Origin: Galdieria sulphuraria
Lineage: Eukaryota > Rhodophyta > Bangiophyceae > Galdieriales > Galdieriaceae
Assembly: GCF_000341285.1 (NCBI RefSeq)
Contig: NW_005178452.1
Location: 1 to 64,000 of the forward strand
Length of the DNA stretch: 64,000 bases
Direction of reading: 5' to 3'
Part shown: piece after piece, positions 55,099 to 64,000 of the stretch
Layout of the letters: the number at the start of each line of letters is the position of its first letter
How positions within the stretch are numbered: the stretch's first letter is position 1
Notes under the pieces: model-generated
Told to the model about the DNA's origin: nothing
The model's database searches: none
Seen by the model: only the letters and a program-made list of their open reading frames with translations
Program-made: the position numbers and the translations under genes

Positions 55099-56445
55099 CT
55101 ATAAGGCTCTGTTGGGTCTTCGCAGCGTGTGGAACTGAAATTCTTTTGGTACAGTTGATTTTCTTGTTTTAACACTATTCGCTGCAAGATTTGGTGCGTC
55201 TAGGGCACGTTGGAAGTTTTCTCGACTTTTCATTATTGTCTCACGCAACTTCCTTCTTTCTTCTTCAATTCTCCTCAACTCCATCTCTTCATGACTATTG
55301 ATGCTTTTCTGTTTGTACATTTCTGCCCTTCTTGCAGTATGTTGTCCAAAGGCTACCACGCTAGGAAATTCTTTATGGCGATTGGCATGACTTTGTTTCT
55401 CGCGTTCTTCTAATGCTTTTTCTACACAATGACGAAGTCGTGCGTCGGATCGAAAACAAGGTGTCTTGGCTTGAGTCGGTTTAGGTTTCCATGCCAGTCC
55501 ATATTCTTTTGGAGTTCTTGGCTCCATGACAGTTTTAGATTGTTCTCGGAGTTTCTCAACTCTTTCGCGAAAACGAAGTGCTCGTTCATCAGTGAGGAAG
55601 TTAGGTGTCTGAGGTTGTGTTGTATGACAGTTTGAAATCCTTTTGTTTGTGCCAGTCTTCTGTCGTTCTGTAGCTTTTTTGTTTCTGTGTGTCGCCTTCT
55701 TATGCGGTAAACTATCTCTGGCTTTGGAAGAAAACACTTCAGTTCTGCTCATATTGCGCGCTTCCAGTTCTCCGTCAACTTCCTCGTTCGAATTTCCGAT
55801 CGGGACTCTTTTCGCAAGCATATTTTTCACGATATCTTTGTTTTTCTTATTTGAAGTTATTTTGAACGCATGAACCTTAGATATGGAGTCTCCTAGGGTT
55901 TTCGGCTCATTTTCACACGGAACCAATAACTTTTCGGCCCTCGTTGAGCTATAGAGTTTATGTGAGTTCCTTTGCATTCCTTTCGATACATTTGGTTGAA
56001 TCTTTAAATGATTCTGTCCTTTTAGAGAAAGTAAATTTATCTGGTTCGTTGTCTCTGTTAATATCTGTTCTCTGTCATCTCCTTGTGTTCTTGGACTAGC
56101 TATGTTAAGCTTCTTCGGCTCATCATGAGAAATTCCATCATTTTTGAGTTGTGACTGCTTTGTTCGAGCTGTCACCATATTGCAGTCTATTCTAAACTTG
56201 CCTTTCGGAAACCGTTTACTCGCACTCAGTTCCGTCCCTTTTGCTGTTTTGTGGCGTTTTCCACTTTCTGAATCATGCGAAGAGAAATTGTAGTTAGTAT
56301 CAGTTGAGGAAGAGTTTCTCTTCATTTGATCAAACCACTCATCCGCGCCGTCATTGAAACCTTCTTCCGATGCTGCATATCTTAGGTCAACATATTTTGG
56401 AGCTTCAAACTCAAATAAAGGTTCGACCCTTGTTTCATCTTCCAT
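55099..56445 (-). CDS. TPX2-like spindle assembly protein
   Basis: Single exon, 448 residues, highly charged and mostly disordered. The N-terminus (LFEFEAPKYVDLRY, then DGADEWFDQM) matches the Aurora-binding start of TPX2, with conserved aromatic residues. The C-terminal half has repeated TPX2 blocks: TQPQTPNFLTDERALRFRER, KTPCFRSDARLRHCVEKAL and the final PKEFQFHT. Between them is a Lys/Arg-rich tract, consistent with microtubule binding. TPX2 activates Aurora kinase and nucleates spindle microtubules near chromosomes. Length is shorter than vertebrate TPX2 (about 750) and nearer some algal forms. Start at 56445 is the first ATG and gives MEDETRVEPLFEFEAPK. Confidence 0.75.
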   Translation of the reverse strand: MEDETRVEPLFEFEAPKYVDLRYAASEEGFNDGADEWFDQMKRNSSSTDTNYNFSSHDSESGKRHKTAKGTELSASKRFPKGKFRIDCNMVTARTKQSQLKNDGISHDEPKKLNIASPRTQGDDREQILTETTNQINLLSLKGQNHLKIQPNVSKGMQRNSHKLYSSTRAEKLLVPCENEPKTLGDSISKVHAFKITSNKKNKDIVKNMLAKRVPIGNSNEEVDGELEARNMSRTEVFSSKARDSLPHKKATHRNKKATERQKTGTNKRISNCHTTQPQTPNFLTDERALRFRERVEKLREQSKTVMEPRTPKEYGLAWKPKPTQAKTPCFRSDARLRHCVEKALEEREKQSHANRHKEFPSVVAFGQHTARRAEMYKQKSINSHEEMELRRIEEERRKLRETIMKSRENFQRALDAPNLAANSVKTRKSTVPKEFQFHTLRRPNRAL

Positions 56446-56462
56446 TGTTCTCCAATGCAAGG

Positions 56463-56874
56463 ATGGAAAGTGAGTGATTAGGGACTACTTGTTTCAAAAT
56501 TTTTGGCGGGTGGACTCGAATTCAAAACCAGTTGGCTCATCAGCCCCCCTTCGTTATTTCTACCAATTATTCTAGAGAAAACCAGCAAACCACTGTTTTC
56601 ACTTCCATGGAAGGGAAGAAGTTTTCATGATTCCACTGCTATAGTTTCCTTACCATTCGACACTCATGAGAATGAGATCATGTTCTGTCATATAGCTATT
56701 GATCAAATACTCTATACAACTCTTATTTGTTCTCCTACGCCTACCGCGGCGACAAGAATAAAAACAAGTATTACAAAAGATCTGAGAAATATAGCTGTTG
56801 AAGCTGGTACAAGGTGTACCAAAGAAATTCTCAACAACAAAGATTCAACGAACGAAGAAACTTCCTACTTGTAA
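56463..56874 (+). CDS. candidate small protein, unknown
   Basis: ATG at 56463, a strong donor after two codons (ATGGAAA|GTGAGT), a ~105-nt intron and acceptor TTATTCTAG give about 102 residues: MEKKTSKPLFSLPWKGRS, FCHIAIDQILYTTLICS, then ATRIKTSITKDLRNIAVEAG and a Glu/Thr/Asn tail. The long open second exon argues for coding. No family found. It is head-to-head with the TPX2-like gene (17 nt between start codons) and its end overlaps the antisense candidate at 56831, so at least one of these models may be wrong. Confidence 0.4.
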
Positions 56875-57124
56875 CATAATAACTCCTAAAATGCTCATAT
56901 TGAATTACTGGTGCTACCCAAAATAGTGCTATAGAAGCAAAAAAGGACTTTATAATTGGCAGCTGCCAAAAGTGGTCGTGAGTTAGACCAAAATCAGAAA
57001 TAAACGTGATATTCACATGAGTGTGTGAGTCTGTCTTCAAAATACGTAGTACAGAGATGACAACGTGTAATTCGTCTTAAAAACTTATAGAGGGTACAAA
57101 AGCCTTGCAATAGAGAAATTTCAT
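56831..57124 (-). CDS. candidate small single-pass membrane protein, unknown
   Basis: Two exons, 57098-57124 and 56831-57034, join in phase through a ~63-nt intron (GTACCC..TTGAAG) to 76 residues. MKFLYCKAFTDSHTHVNITF is followed by HDHFWQLPIIKSFFASIAL, one membrane helix (IIKSFFASIALFWVAPVI), and a basic Tyr/Arg tail. This shape resembles single-helix accessory subunits of respiratory complexes, but I cannot name it. Its last 44 nt overlap the plus-strand candidate ending at 56874. Confidence 0.35.
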
Positions 57125-57215
57125 CAAATGAGAAGCCTAAGAACAGCTAATAAAAATCCATTCATCCGGTTACAGATTTGGGATTCTTCGAGGACGCAGG
57201 AGTTGTTGGCGCAAC

Positions 57216-57573
57216 ATGAGTGGTAAGATACCAACTGAAGACGTGCCGGACCATCCGCTTCTAAGACGGAATGTTTATTGGACCCCATGGCCACGTCTGG
57301 CAAAACTTGTACCCAATGAAAGGGTTCGAGTTATTGGAGGTGTTCTGACCATTATGGCTTTAAGTGGCGTGATATTTTATACCAATTTACAATTCCGTAA
57401 GTAGACTGAAGAAGAGAAGACCTGTTTTTGAACTTTGTATAGGGAGACCTGTGCGTACCTTGAGTCCTGAGTGGATTGAAGCGGAACGTCGCAAGGAGTT
57501 TGCAAAGGAACGAGAGTCGGGACCCCCTGTAGAACTTGATCCCATCTTACACAGACGTGGTTATCACCACTGA
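57216..57573 (+). CDS. small single-pass membrane protein, probably mitochondrial
   Basis: Two exons around a short intron (TTCC|GTAAGT..TATAG), giving about 100 residues. MSGKIPTEDVPDHPLLRRNV is soluble and acidic-basic, then a helix VIGGVLTIMALSGVIFYTNL, then RPVRTLSPEWIEAERRKEF, and a Pro-rich end ELDPILHRRGYHH. One helix with a charged tail rich in Glu/Arg is the usual build of small respiratory-chain accessory subunits, so a mitochondrial inner membrane place is a guess. Family not recognised, but the frame, splice and start are all clean. Confidence 0.7.
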
Positions 57574-57733
57574 ATATTTCTTCTGCGAAGTTAGTGGTGC
57601 TTAAACACAAAAGTTGCTCATATTTGTTGTGTGATAAAAAGTAAAAATTTGACTCTGAAAATAATGTATTTTCGTTTTTGCCAAGCGATTTGAAAGAGCA
57701 GTTGCACGGACTGTCAGTTGTTTCGTTGAACTT

Positions 57734-58308
57734 ATGGTACTTAAGTTTAGTGCTAATCTACAAACGCTCATTTTAAGGCTCTAGGTAGTTTCAGAGATAG
57801 TGGCAGCAACGTTTATTTATGTATGTGGTCTCCGCAGAGCATATCGAATAATTCTCAGAGGCGAAAAGAAAATACGCAACTACTTGTAAGTAATTTACTC
57901 TACCTTTTTGTTATGAGATAACCTCTTCCAAGGCCTATGCAGACCAAGAGTGGAGCATATTATTCCCTTCAACGACGTTTTTTACGAAGGGTTTTCAAGG
58001 CGATTCAGAGTGCCATTCAATACACACAAAACTGGAAGCGCAATAAAAGTGTTACTAGTGACCACACTGGTCTATCAAAAGAAAAAGAGCTAGCCAAGCA
58101 GCAGGGTAAACATATTTCGAGTCTATCTGGAAGGAACAGAACAAGTCGAGCAAAGAAGAAAGACGAAGACGTCCAACAAGGGTTACAATTGGGAACGTTT
58201 GAAGAGTCAAAGTGTGAAAATGCATACGTACGTTTGCAGGTGAAGGGAGGACGCGATAAAAGTAAAACGGGGTCAGAGACTGACGAACCTGAGAGCCGAG
58301 CCCTGTGA
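57734..58308 (+). CDS. small basic protein with N-terminal helix; ATG-only first exon
   Basis: The model needs a 3-nt first exon (ATG at 57734-57736) cut from exon 2 (57785-57885) by a 48-nt intron (GTACTT..CTCTAG), then exon 3 from 57933. It gives MVVSEIVAATFIYVCGLRRA, YRIILRGEKKIRNYL, LQRRFLRRVFKAIQSAI and a Lys/Glu/Ser-rich tail ending ESRAL, about 160 residues. The start is hydrophobic then strongly basic, as in organelle-imported or membrane-anchored proteins. Without the minute exon there is no ATG in frame except the inner one at 57937. Family not recognised. Confidence 0.5.
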
Positions 58309-58345
58309 AACTTTGTTGGGCTGAAAAGTTGTAAATACACAGCCT

Positions 58346-58398
58346 CTAGTTAGTATCTTTTTTGTCGAAGCCTAGTTAGTATCTATTTTTGTCGAAGC
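58346..58398. repeat. tandem direct repeat, two ~26-nt copies
   Basis: CTAGTTAGTATC plus a T-run and GTCGAAGC occurs twice back to back; the copies differ in the length of the T-run and one base. It lies in the 3' flank of the small basic-protein gene. Confidence 0.9.
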
Positions 58399-58705
58399 AA
58401 GTCGTGAAAGGGATAGCTTCAATTTTATTGATGTTGAAAACTTTAGCAAAAGCTATTTCCTGAATTGCTTCATTGGCTTTCGCATGTAAAATAAGAGAAG
58501 GTTTTTCCAGTGAAGGCATATTTAGATTGTTCTTTGTAGCACTGTCACTAATTAGAACTTGGAAAGCCTACTGGTGGTCTTTACACTGTGGAGAATGCTT
58601 CTTTTCTTTTCGAAGTCATTCATATTCATTTGTATATAATTCCTCATATTGTTTGTATTGGAGGCTTGGCATGTATACTTGTGGGACAGCACTGTCATCA
58701 TTTTT

Positions 58706-59203
58706 CATGGATCGGCTAATGATGGTAAGTGCATTACATCAAGAATCATGAAACAGTGGTTTTCTTCAATTGAATAATCATCACAGACAAAAATCCTACG
58801 GATACCTTCAGTACTAAACAATACCACAATTAACTGCACGTACTCTAGGCTCGAATTTTTTGAATACTCACCTTGTATCCTCTTTATACTCTTTGGTAAG
58901 CGGCCCTTGAAATCTTAACTTTTGAAAGGAACAATCATCTTTTGCGGAAAAGTTCATTAGATTCTTTCCCAAGTAAAATGTTTCTTTGACAAAGAACTGT
59001 TCAACCTAAAAAATTGATAGCATTTATTCATCGTTTTCACTTGTAAGTTGAAGAGCTTTTTCGATGTCCTCCATCACAAAGAGAATGCTATGAGAAATCC
59101 AAGGCAAACTGCTTTGAACAAACTGTCAAAAGTTAAGGTTCTGTTAGAGTTTAACTATTATTATTGATAAGAAGTGAACAACTCTAGTTGTAAAATTTTC
59201 CAT
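58706..59203 (-). CDS. candidate multi-exon gene, unknown, intron structure unresolved
   Basis: Several coding-like pieces follow each other on the minus strand: MENFTTR joined in phase to FVQSSLPWISHSILF, then VEQFFVKETFYLGKNLMNFS with LRFQGPLTKEYKED, and LIVVLFSTEGIRRIFV with HCFMILDVMHLPSLADP. The alternation of hydrophobic strands suggests a small beta-barrel (OB-like) protein. I could not join the third and fourth pieces without either a 22-nt intron or a loss of the third strand, so the model is incomplete. No family named. Confidence 0.35.
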
Positions 59204-59304
59204 TTTAGATAAATTTTCATTTTGAGCACCAAGTAACAATTTGCTTTACCCGCGAATCGAAGTTTCCAGCCTATTCGATCTTAGCAATTGTCGGACCGAA
59301 AGTC

Positions 59305-61099
59305 ATGGACGCTAAGAACAACATAAAGAACAACAGAGAAAGTGCTTCAAAAGACCGACAGAAAGCTAAAGACGTTCGTCTCTCAAATATTTCCGCTTCT
59401 AAAGCAGTTGCTGATGCCGTTAGGACAAGCTTGGGTCCAAGAGGGCTTGATAAGATGGTGCAGGAAGAAGCAGGGGACGTTCTTATCAGCAACGATGGAG
59501 CTACAATTTTGTCGAAAATGAGAGTGGAACACCCTGCGGCAAAAATGGTAAGAAAGCAAGAATATGTATTTTCATGTTTCTTATTTTTTCTGCAGTTGGT
59601 GGATCTTTCCAAAGCGCAAGATATCGAAGCTGGAGACGGAACTACGACAGTGGTCGTGATTGCAGGTTCCCTTTTAAGTGCATGCCTTACTCTACTTGGA
59701 AAGGGAATCCATCCTTCTCTGATATCTGATGCTTTTCAATATGCAGTCGAGAAGGCAGAGGAGATTCTCGATAAGGCGGCACAACCTGTCGATGTCAACG
59801 ATCGTACAGCGGTGATACAAGCTGCAGCAACTGCCCTTAGTTCAAAGGTTGTCTCACAACACGCTACGTTATTAGCCCCTATTGCGGTTGACGCCGTTAC
59901 CAGGATCGCAAACTTAGAAGAGCCAGACGCCATAGATTTACGCAATATTCGAGTGATAAAGAAATTGGGAGGAACTCTAGATGATACGGAGCTCTTCGAG
60001 GGTCTGGTGCTGAATCAGCACGTAAACAAGAGTGCAGGAGGAGTGACCAAAGTTGCTGGTGCCAAAGTTGCTCTTATTCAGTTTTGTTTATCTGCACCGA
60101 AGACAGATATCGAAAATAACATTATTGTGCAGGATTATTCAGCTATGGATCGAGTTCTCCGTGAAGAGAGGCAGTATATTTTAAATCTCTGCAAGAAAAT
60201 CAAGGTTTGTTGTTATCTATCCGTGAAAGATAAGCTTTGTCATGACTTTATTTAGAATACTGGTTGCAACGTTTTGTTGATCCAGAAATCTATTCTTCGT
60301 GATGCTACAAGCGATCTTTCTCTTCATTATCTTGCAAAAATGAAAATAATGGTGGTTCAGGATGTTGAAAGAGAAGAAATTGAGTTTATTGCCAAGAGTC
60401 TCCATTGTGTACCTATTGCGGGAATCGATAGTTTTGTTCCTGAAAAGTTGGCAAAAGTTGATCTTGTAGAAGAAGGTGAGAAGGTTTGTGTACAGAGGAA
60501 AACTGTCAACTAACTTTGTTTGATATAGTTTCAGTTGGGTCGGAGAAGATGGTGAAAATGTCTGGCATACAAGGCAAACATAAGACAGTTTCAATTATAG
60601 CTCGTGGCTCCAACAAACTTATGTTGGATGAAGCAGAACGCTCTCTTCACGATGCTTTTTGTGTGGTTCGTTCGTTATTTAGGAGACGTTTTCTAATTGC
60701 TGGAGGAGGTGCTGCCGAAACTGAAGTGGCTGTAGGTCTCAACAAAATTGCCAAGACATTGGAAGGTGCTGCTGCTTTTTGTGTAAGAGCTTTCGCAGAT
60801 GCTTTAGAGGTTATTCCGGTAGGATAATATTATGGTTACGAATCAAAGTATTCATTTTATCATAGTATACTTTGGCCGAAAATGCAGGTTTACCTTCGAT
60901 AGAAATCGTGACGGAGTTGAGGAATCGACACGTGCAAGGAGATAAGAATGCAGGGATTAATGTCAAAAAAGGAAACATTAGTAATATGGTTGAGGAAAAC
61001 GTCGTTATGCCACTTCTTGTGACAGTTAGTGCTTTACGACTCGCAACAGAATGCGTCCGAATGATTCTTAAGATTGACGATATTGTGATGACTCGCTAG
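59305..61099 (+). CDS. CCT4: chaperonin CCT/TRiC delta subunit
   Basis: Subunit of the cytosolic group II chaperonin that folds actin and tubulin. At least five exons; introns at about 59549-59595, 60203-60254, near 60485-60530 and 60820-60867. Landmarks: [48 protein letters not shown] with the ATP-site GDGTT, and the C-terminal [25 protein letters not shown] and [15 protein letters not shown] are typical chaperonin blocks. DNIRxV-type residues and IIARGSNK point to the delta subunit rather than others. A plus-strand start at 59305 ([20 protein letters not shown]) gives a normal length of about 530 residues. Confidence 0.93.
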
Positions 61100-61169
61100 G
61101 CCAGTTCTTTCGGATGCATCATTCGTGATATTCTAAAATAAACCAGAATTCATTGTAAGAATTCATATC

Positions 61170-64000
61170 TTACTCACTGCGATGCAAACGGAAAGCAGCT
61201 CCGGCAGCTCTAACAGCAGCTGCTGCTGATGCTGCGACTGCACCAACCATACCACTTCGACTTGCACGAGGCGTCAATGACGTTTCAGCAATACTATCGT
61301 CATCATTCATATTATCTTGTCGTTTCTCACATAAAGTGGCAAAGCCACCTCCTCTTAAACGCAACTTTAATGGTTTCTGCCGATAATTTTCTCCTTGTTG
61401 GACTACACTATCCTCCAAAGCAACTTTCTCACTCACGTCGTCATTTCCGTTCAGAAGACTTTCCAAGTTCTCTGAAAAATGTTGTTTGTAGATTTTAAAA
61501 GCCACCAGAACAAGTCCTCGCTTTAAATGTTCTCTTTTTCGAACCAAATCACAAAGATTTCTCACTTCCTCTAAGTTCTGATAAAGTTTCTTAAGTCTCT
61601 CTAGATGAAGACTGATATCATCCTCTGATTCCAAGGCTGATATGCTTGGTGAGATGCTATATTCAAATTTGTTGTTGTCATCTAAAGACACGGTGCGCAC
61701 GAAATCATCTTTACCTTGCAAACTTGACATATTTGGCTTCTGATTTAATTCTATCCCATTGCCTCCCCCGCTGCTTCTTCTCCTCTTCCTTAAAGAGACG
61801 ATTCTGCTGTGCTCTGTAGCAGAGAAATGTGCTCTTGAGTGCTTAGGGCACAATGCTACCAACGATACACCTGCTCCTTTACTTGGATCTTCCTTGATTT
61901 CCATATGCAAACCAGCTGAAATTCCACAAGAAACATGAAATGCTCTCCCACAATGACGAAGTGTACATTGAATACAGGGACCAATATTACGTTGATTGCA
62001 TACCGAACACTTTAAACTCCACCTTTCTGCAATTACCTTCTCAGAACCCATAATTGGTTCCATTGCCTCAGGATTATCAAAATAGGTCTCGGGAAGCCAC
62101 ATGGCACAAGATACGTGAGCCCATTTGCCTTCAACGTTTGTAGGTTTCAGTGCACCTCCAACCATAGGACAAAGAATGCAACGATGAGAATCAGGGACCG
62201 ATTCATCTGAACTTGGATAATGATAACCCAACGACGACTTAGAAATCTCCGAGTCATTCCTATCCGTCTTGCCCACTGCAATACAGGAACTACAAAACCA
62301 ATCACCTTCAGGGATTGAGCGCACTCCATAACAGGTCTGATGAACTGCAACATGACAGCCATCACAAAGGATTATATCGTTTCCAATTTCATCACAATCT
62401 CCACTACCACATACTGAACAACATGCAGTAAGTTCTTGCGGAAGATCAGGAGGAAAATCAAAGTTATCTTCTTCCTTCACAACTGGTTTCAGTTTCACAG
62501 GGGAAACTGAAGATGAATTCTTTGCAGCAGCATTCCGAATAACTTGTGTGCGTCGTCGATGAGGACCGGAATCGACAGGTAAGACGTCCTCCTTTGCTTC
62601 CTTCATCGCAGCACTATCCTGCAGAAGTTCACGTAAACGTTTCTGTGCTGTGTTGACAGACACGACACCCCCATGACGAAGACAAGATGGTCGACTGGCA
62701 TCAACAGCTTTGCGTACCTTTTGAATCCCTTTGAGGCTCATTAAGATCTTCTTCTCCATCTTCAAGTCTGTCTTCATGCTGCTCTCTCGATTGTAAATAT
62801 GCTTTAAAGCACCAGCTATCTACAAACCTGTTAAAATTATGCCAAGTTCGTTATTTCTACTCACTTTTTCGATAGTGCCCTTGTGGTCTCCAAACAAGAT
62901 TTGCTCTTGTTCGATAGTTTTCTGAGTAGCTTCCCATATTTCATCGCTGTCACAGAGTTCACGCGTATTCCTATTCTTATCAGGGTTTAAGAAGGAATAT
63001 ACAACTCTGTCAATCTGTTGACGATCGATTATTTCAAAGTTTAATAACTGAGACTTTCCAATATTATGCAATTTAAATAAAGCAGCTGCACTCCAGTCCT
63101 TTTTCTTGAGCCTCAAATGAGCTTCAACCATGCCCCTCTAAAGAAACTTTAGGAGCTTCTTCAAAATTGATAATTGCTACGTACCTCGTTCCTTTCATTA
63201 GAATGCATATCGTTTCGAATCTTTTGTTTCGAATTCAGAACAGCTTCATGGCTTCGATCTTCACTATATATGGAAGACTTTTTTGATTTCTTCAAAATCC
63301 TTGGCTGCAATGTGTTCAGCACCGCGTTAATATCGTCTTTGGATGAAGAATGGTAATGCGACATTTTATGAAATGGACAAAAAATCAGAAATTGGTATCC
63401 TCCTTCAGCAGCCGACACTATAAATGGCTTTTGACCGGCGTCTCGCGCACAGTAAACATGAAAACACTGAGAACAATCAGGAAATCCACAAGAAACTGTA
63501 ATGCCAGAATTATCCTTTGAACAGAATACACAATTGCCGTTTGGTGACGTATTCTTCGCCATTTCCAAATTCACAATGGGTTCCATAAACTGAGTGTTCT
63601 TCACAAAAACTTTCGGCGTCCAAAGAGCACAATACAAATGTGCAAAATTTCCATCCTCAGTTTTCTTCAACGCACCTCCTTTCCTACTGCATATTACACA
63701 TGATGCCATGAAAGCTTCTTCTGAGCATGGAGAGCAAAGAAAAAATCGCTTCAAGCCTTTCATCGATGCAAAAAGGACATCTTCATATTCTTGCACCCCG
63801 TAACACAAAGCATGAACAGTTACTCCACAAATGATACAAGAAGCAAAGATTAACCCAGAACTATAACTATCCTCAAGACCTTCGTTGATTCCATTAAAAC
63901 ACACCTCACATTGTTTGCAAACCACACTATCCAACCATTTCAATATGAAATTTGAAGAACCTTTCATATTAGTGAGTAGCTGAAATAGGCATCAAACATA
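61170..64000 (-). CDS. chromatin protein with two PHD-zinc knuckle-extended PHD modules (5' end beyond window)
   Basis: Three or more exons. Module 1 (63.2-64.0 kb) has an irregular PHD-like start CKQCEVCFNGINEG, then CVICSRKGGALKKTEDG, HLYCALWTPKVFV and CGFPDCSQCFHVYCARDAG, an extended PHD. A helical linker (61-63 kb join) leads to module 2 with a standard PHD (CCSVCGSGDCDEIGND, LCDGCHVAVHQTCYGV) and an extended PHD (CILCPMVGGALKPTNVEG, HVSCAMWLPETYFDNPEAME, HCGRAFHVSCG). This PZP unit reads histone H3 in the BRPF/JADE/AF10 group. The C-terminus is an Ala-rich helix (VAASAAAAVRAAGAAFRLH). An acceptor-like TTTCAG lies a few nt upstream of the ATG at 63967, so the gene probably continues off the right edge. 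Confidence 0.85.

Noticed and set aside
58473-58751. 92-codon plus-strand frame and an alternative frame with hydrophobic sequence (PHIVCIGGLACILVGQ)
   Set aside because: Neither has an ATG or in-phase splice sites; chance hydrophobicity in T-rich DNA is likely.

Overview
The window looks like compact nuclear DNA from a unicellular red alga, most like Galdieria. I base this on AT-rich DNA, genes packed on both strands with little space between them, very short introns (commonly about 40-60 nt, GT..AG), standard stop codons, and a mix of plain eukaryotic housekeeping genes with plastid-type genes. I see no CRISPR array, rRNA, convincing tRNA, transposon or virus-like element. Every intron placement was made by eye from splice signals and reading-frame continuity, so exon edges should be treated as models.

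Layout. 1-5 kb: citrate synthase (running off the left edge), a TMEM14/FAX-type membrane protein, a polytopic carrier and a PIG3-type quinone oxidoreductase. 5-6 kb: a six-exon SND2/TMEM208 gene that is easy to miss because no exon is long. 6-11.7 kb: a full-length PDR-type ABCG transporter broken by many introns. 12.7-18.8 kb: RNA polymerase III subunit RPC3, a GT14 glycosyltransferase, triosephosphate isomerase and splicing factor SPF27/BCAS2. 19-24.4 kb: a sucrose-type GPH transporter, a small unknown membrane protein, a V-ATPase assembly factor (Vma12/TMEM199) and an ABCB half-transporter. 25-36.8 kb: CPSF100, DGAT1, a CDK9/12-type kinase, COQ10, an unknown protein, a Cdc25/Acr2 rhodanese phosphatase, ALG6 and a two-RRM protein. 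37.5-45.4 kb: a cysteine-rich orphan, purple acid phosphatase, PurN (GAR transformylase), CutA and dyskerin/Cbf5. 45.8-53.8 kb: a DUF2103-like protein with a probable plastid leader, two unrecognised genes, guanylate kinase and NEMF/Rqc2. 53.8-64 kb: a decayed MDR reductase pseudogene, a TPX2-like protein, several small genes, CCT-delta, and a tandem PHD/extended-PHD chromatin protein running off the right edge.

There is no operon-like functional grouping. Neighbours are unrelated housekeeping genes, and the striking feature is spacing: same-strand genes 11 nt apart, probable overlaps, and several head-to-head start codons less than 30 nt apart. The most unusual items are the fungal-style one-sided ATP site in the PDR transporter, the cysteine-rich orphan, the doubled PHD-ePHD protein, the MDR pseudogene, and a set of small spliced genes, some with minute first exons.
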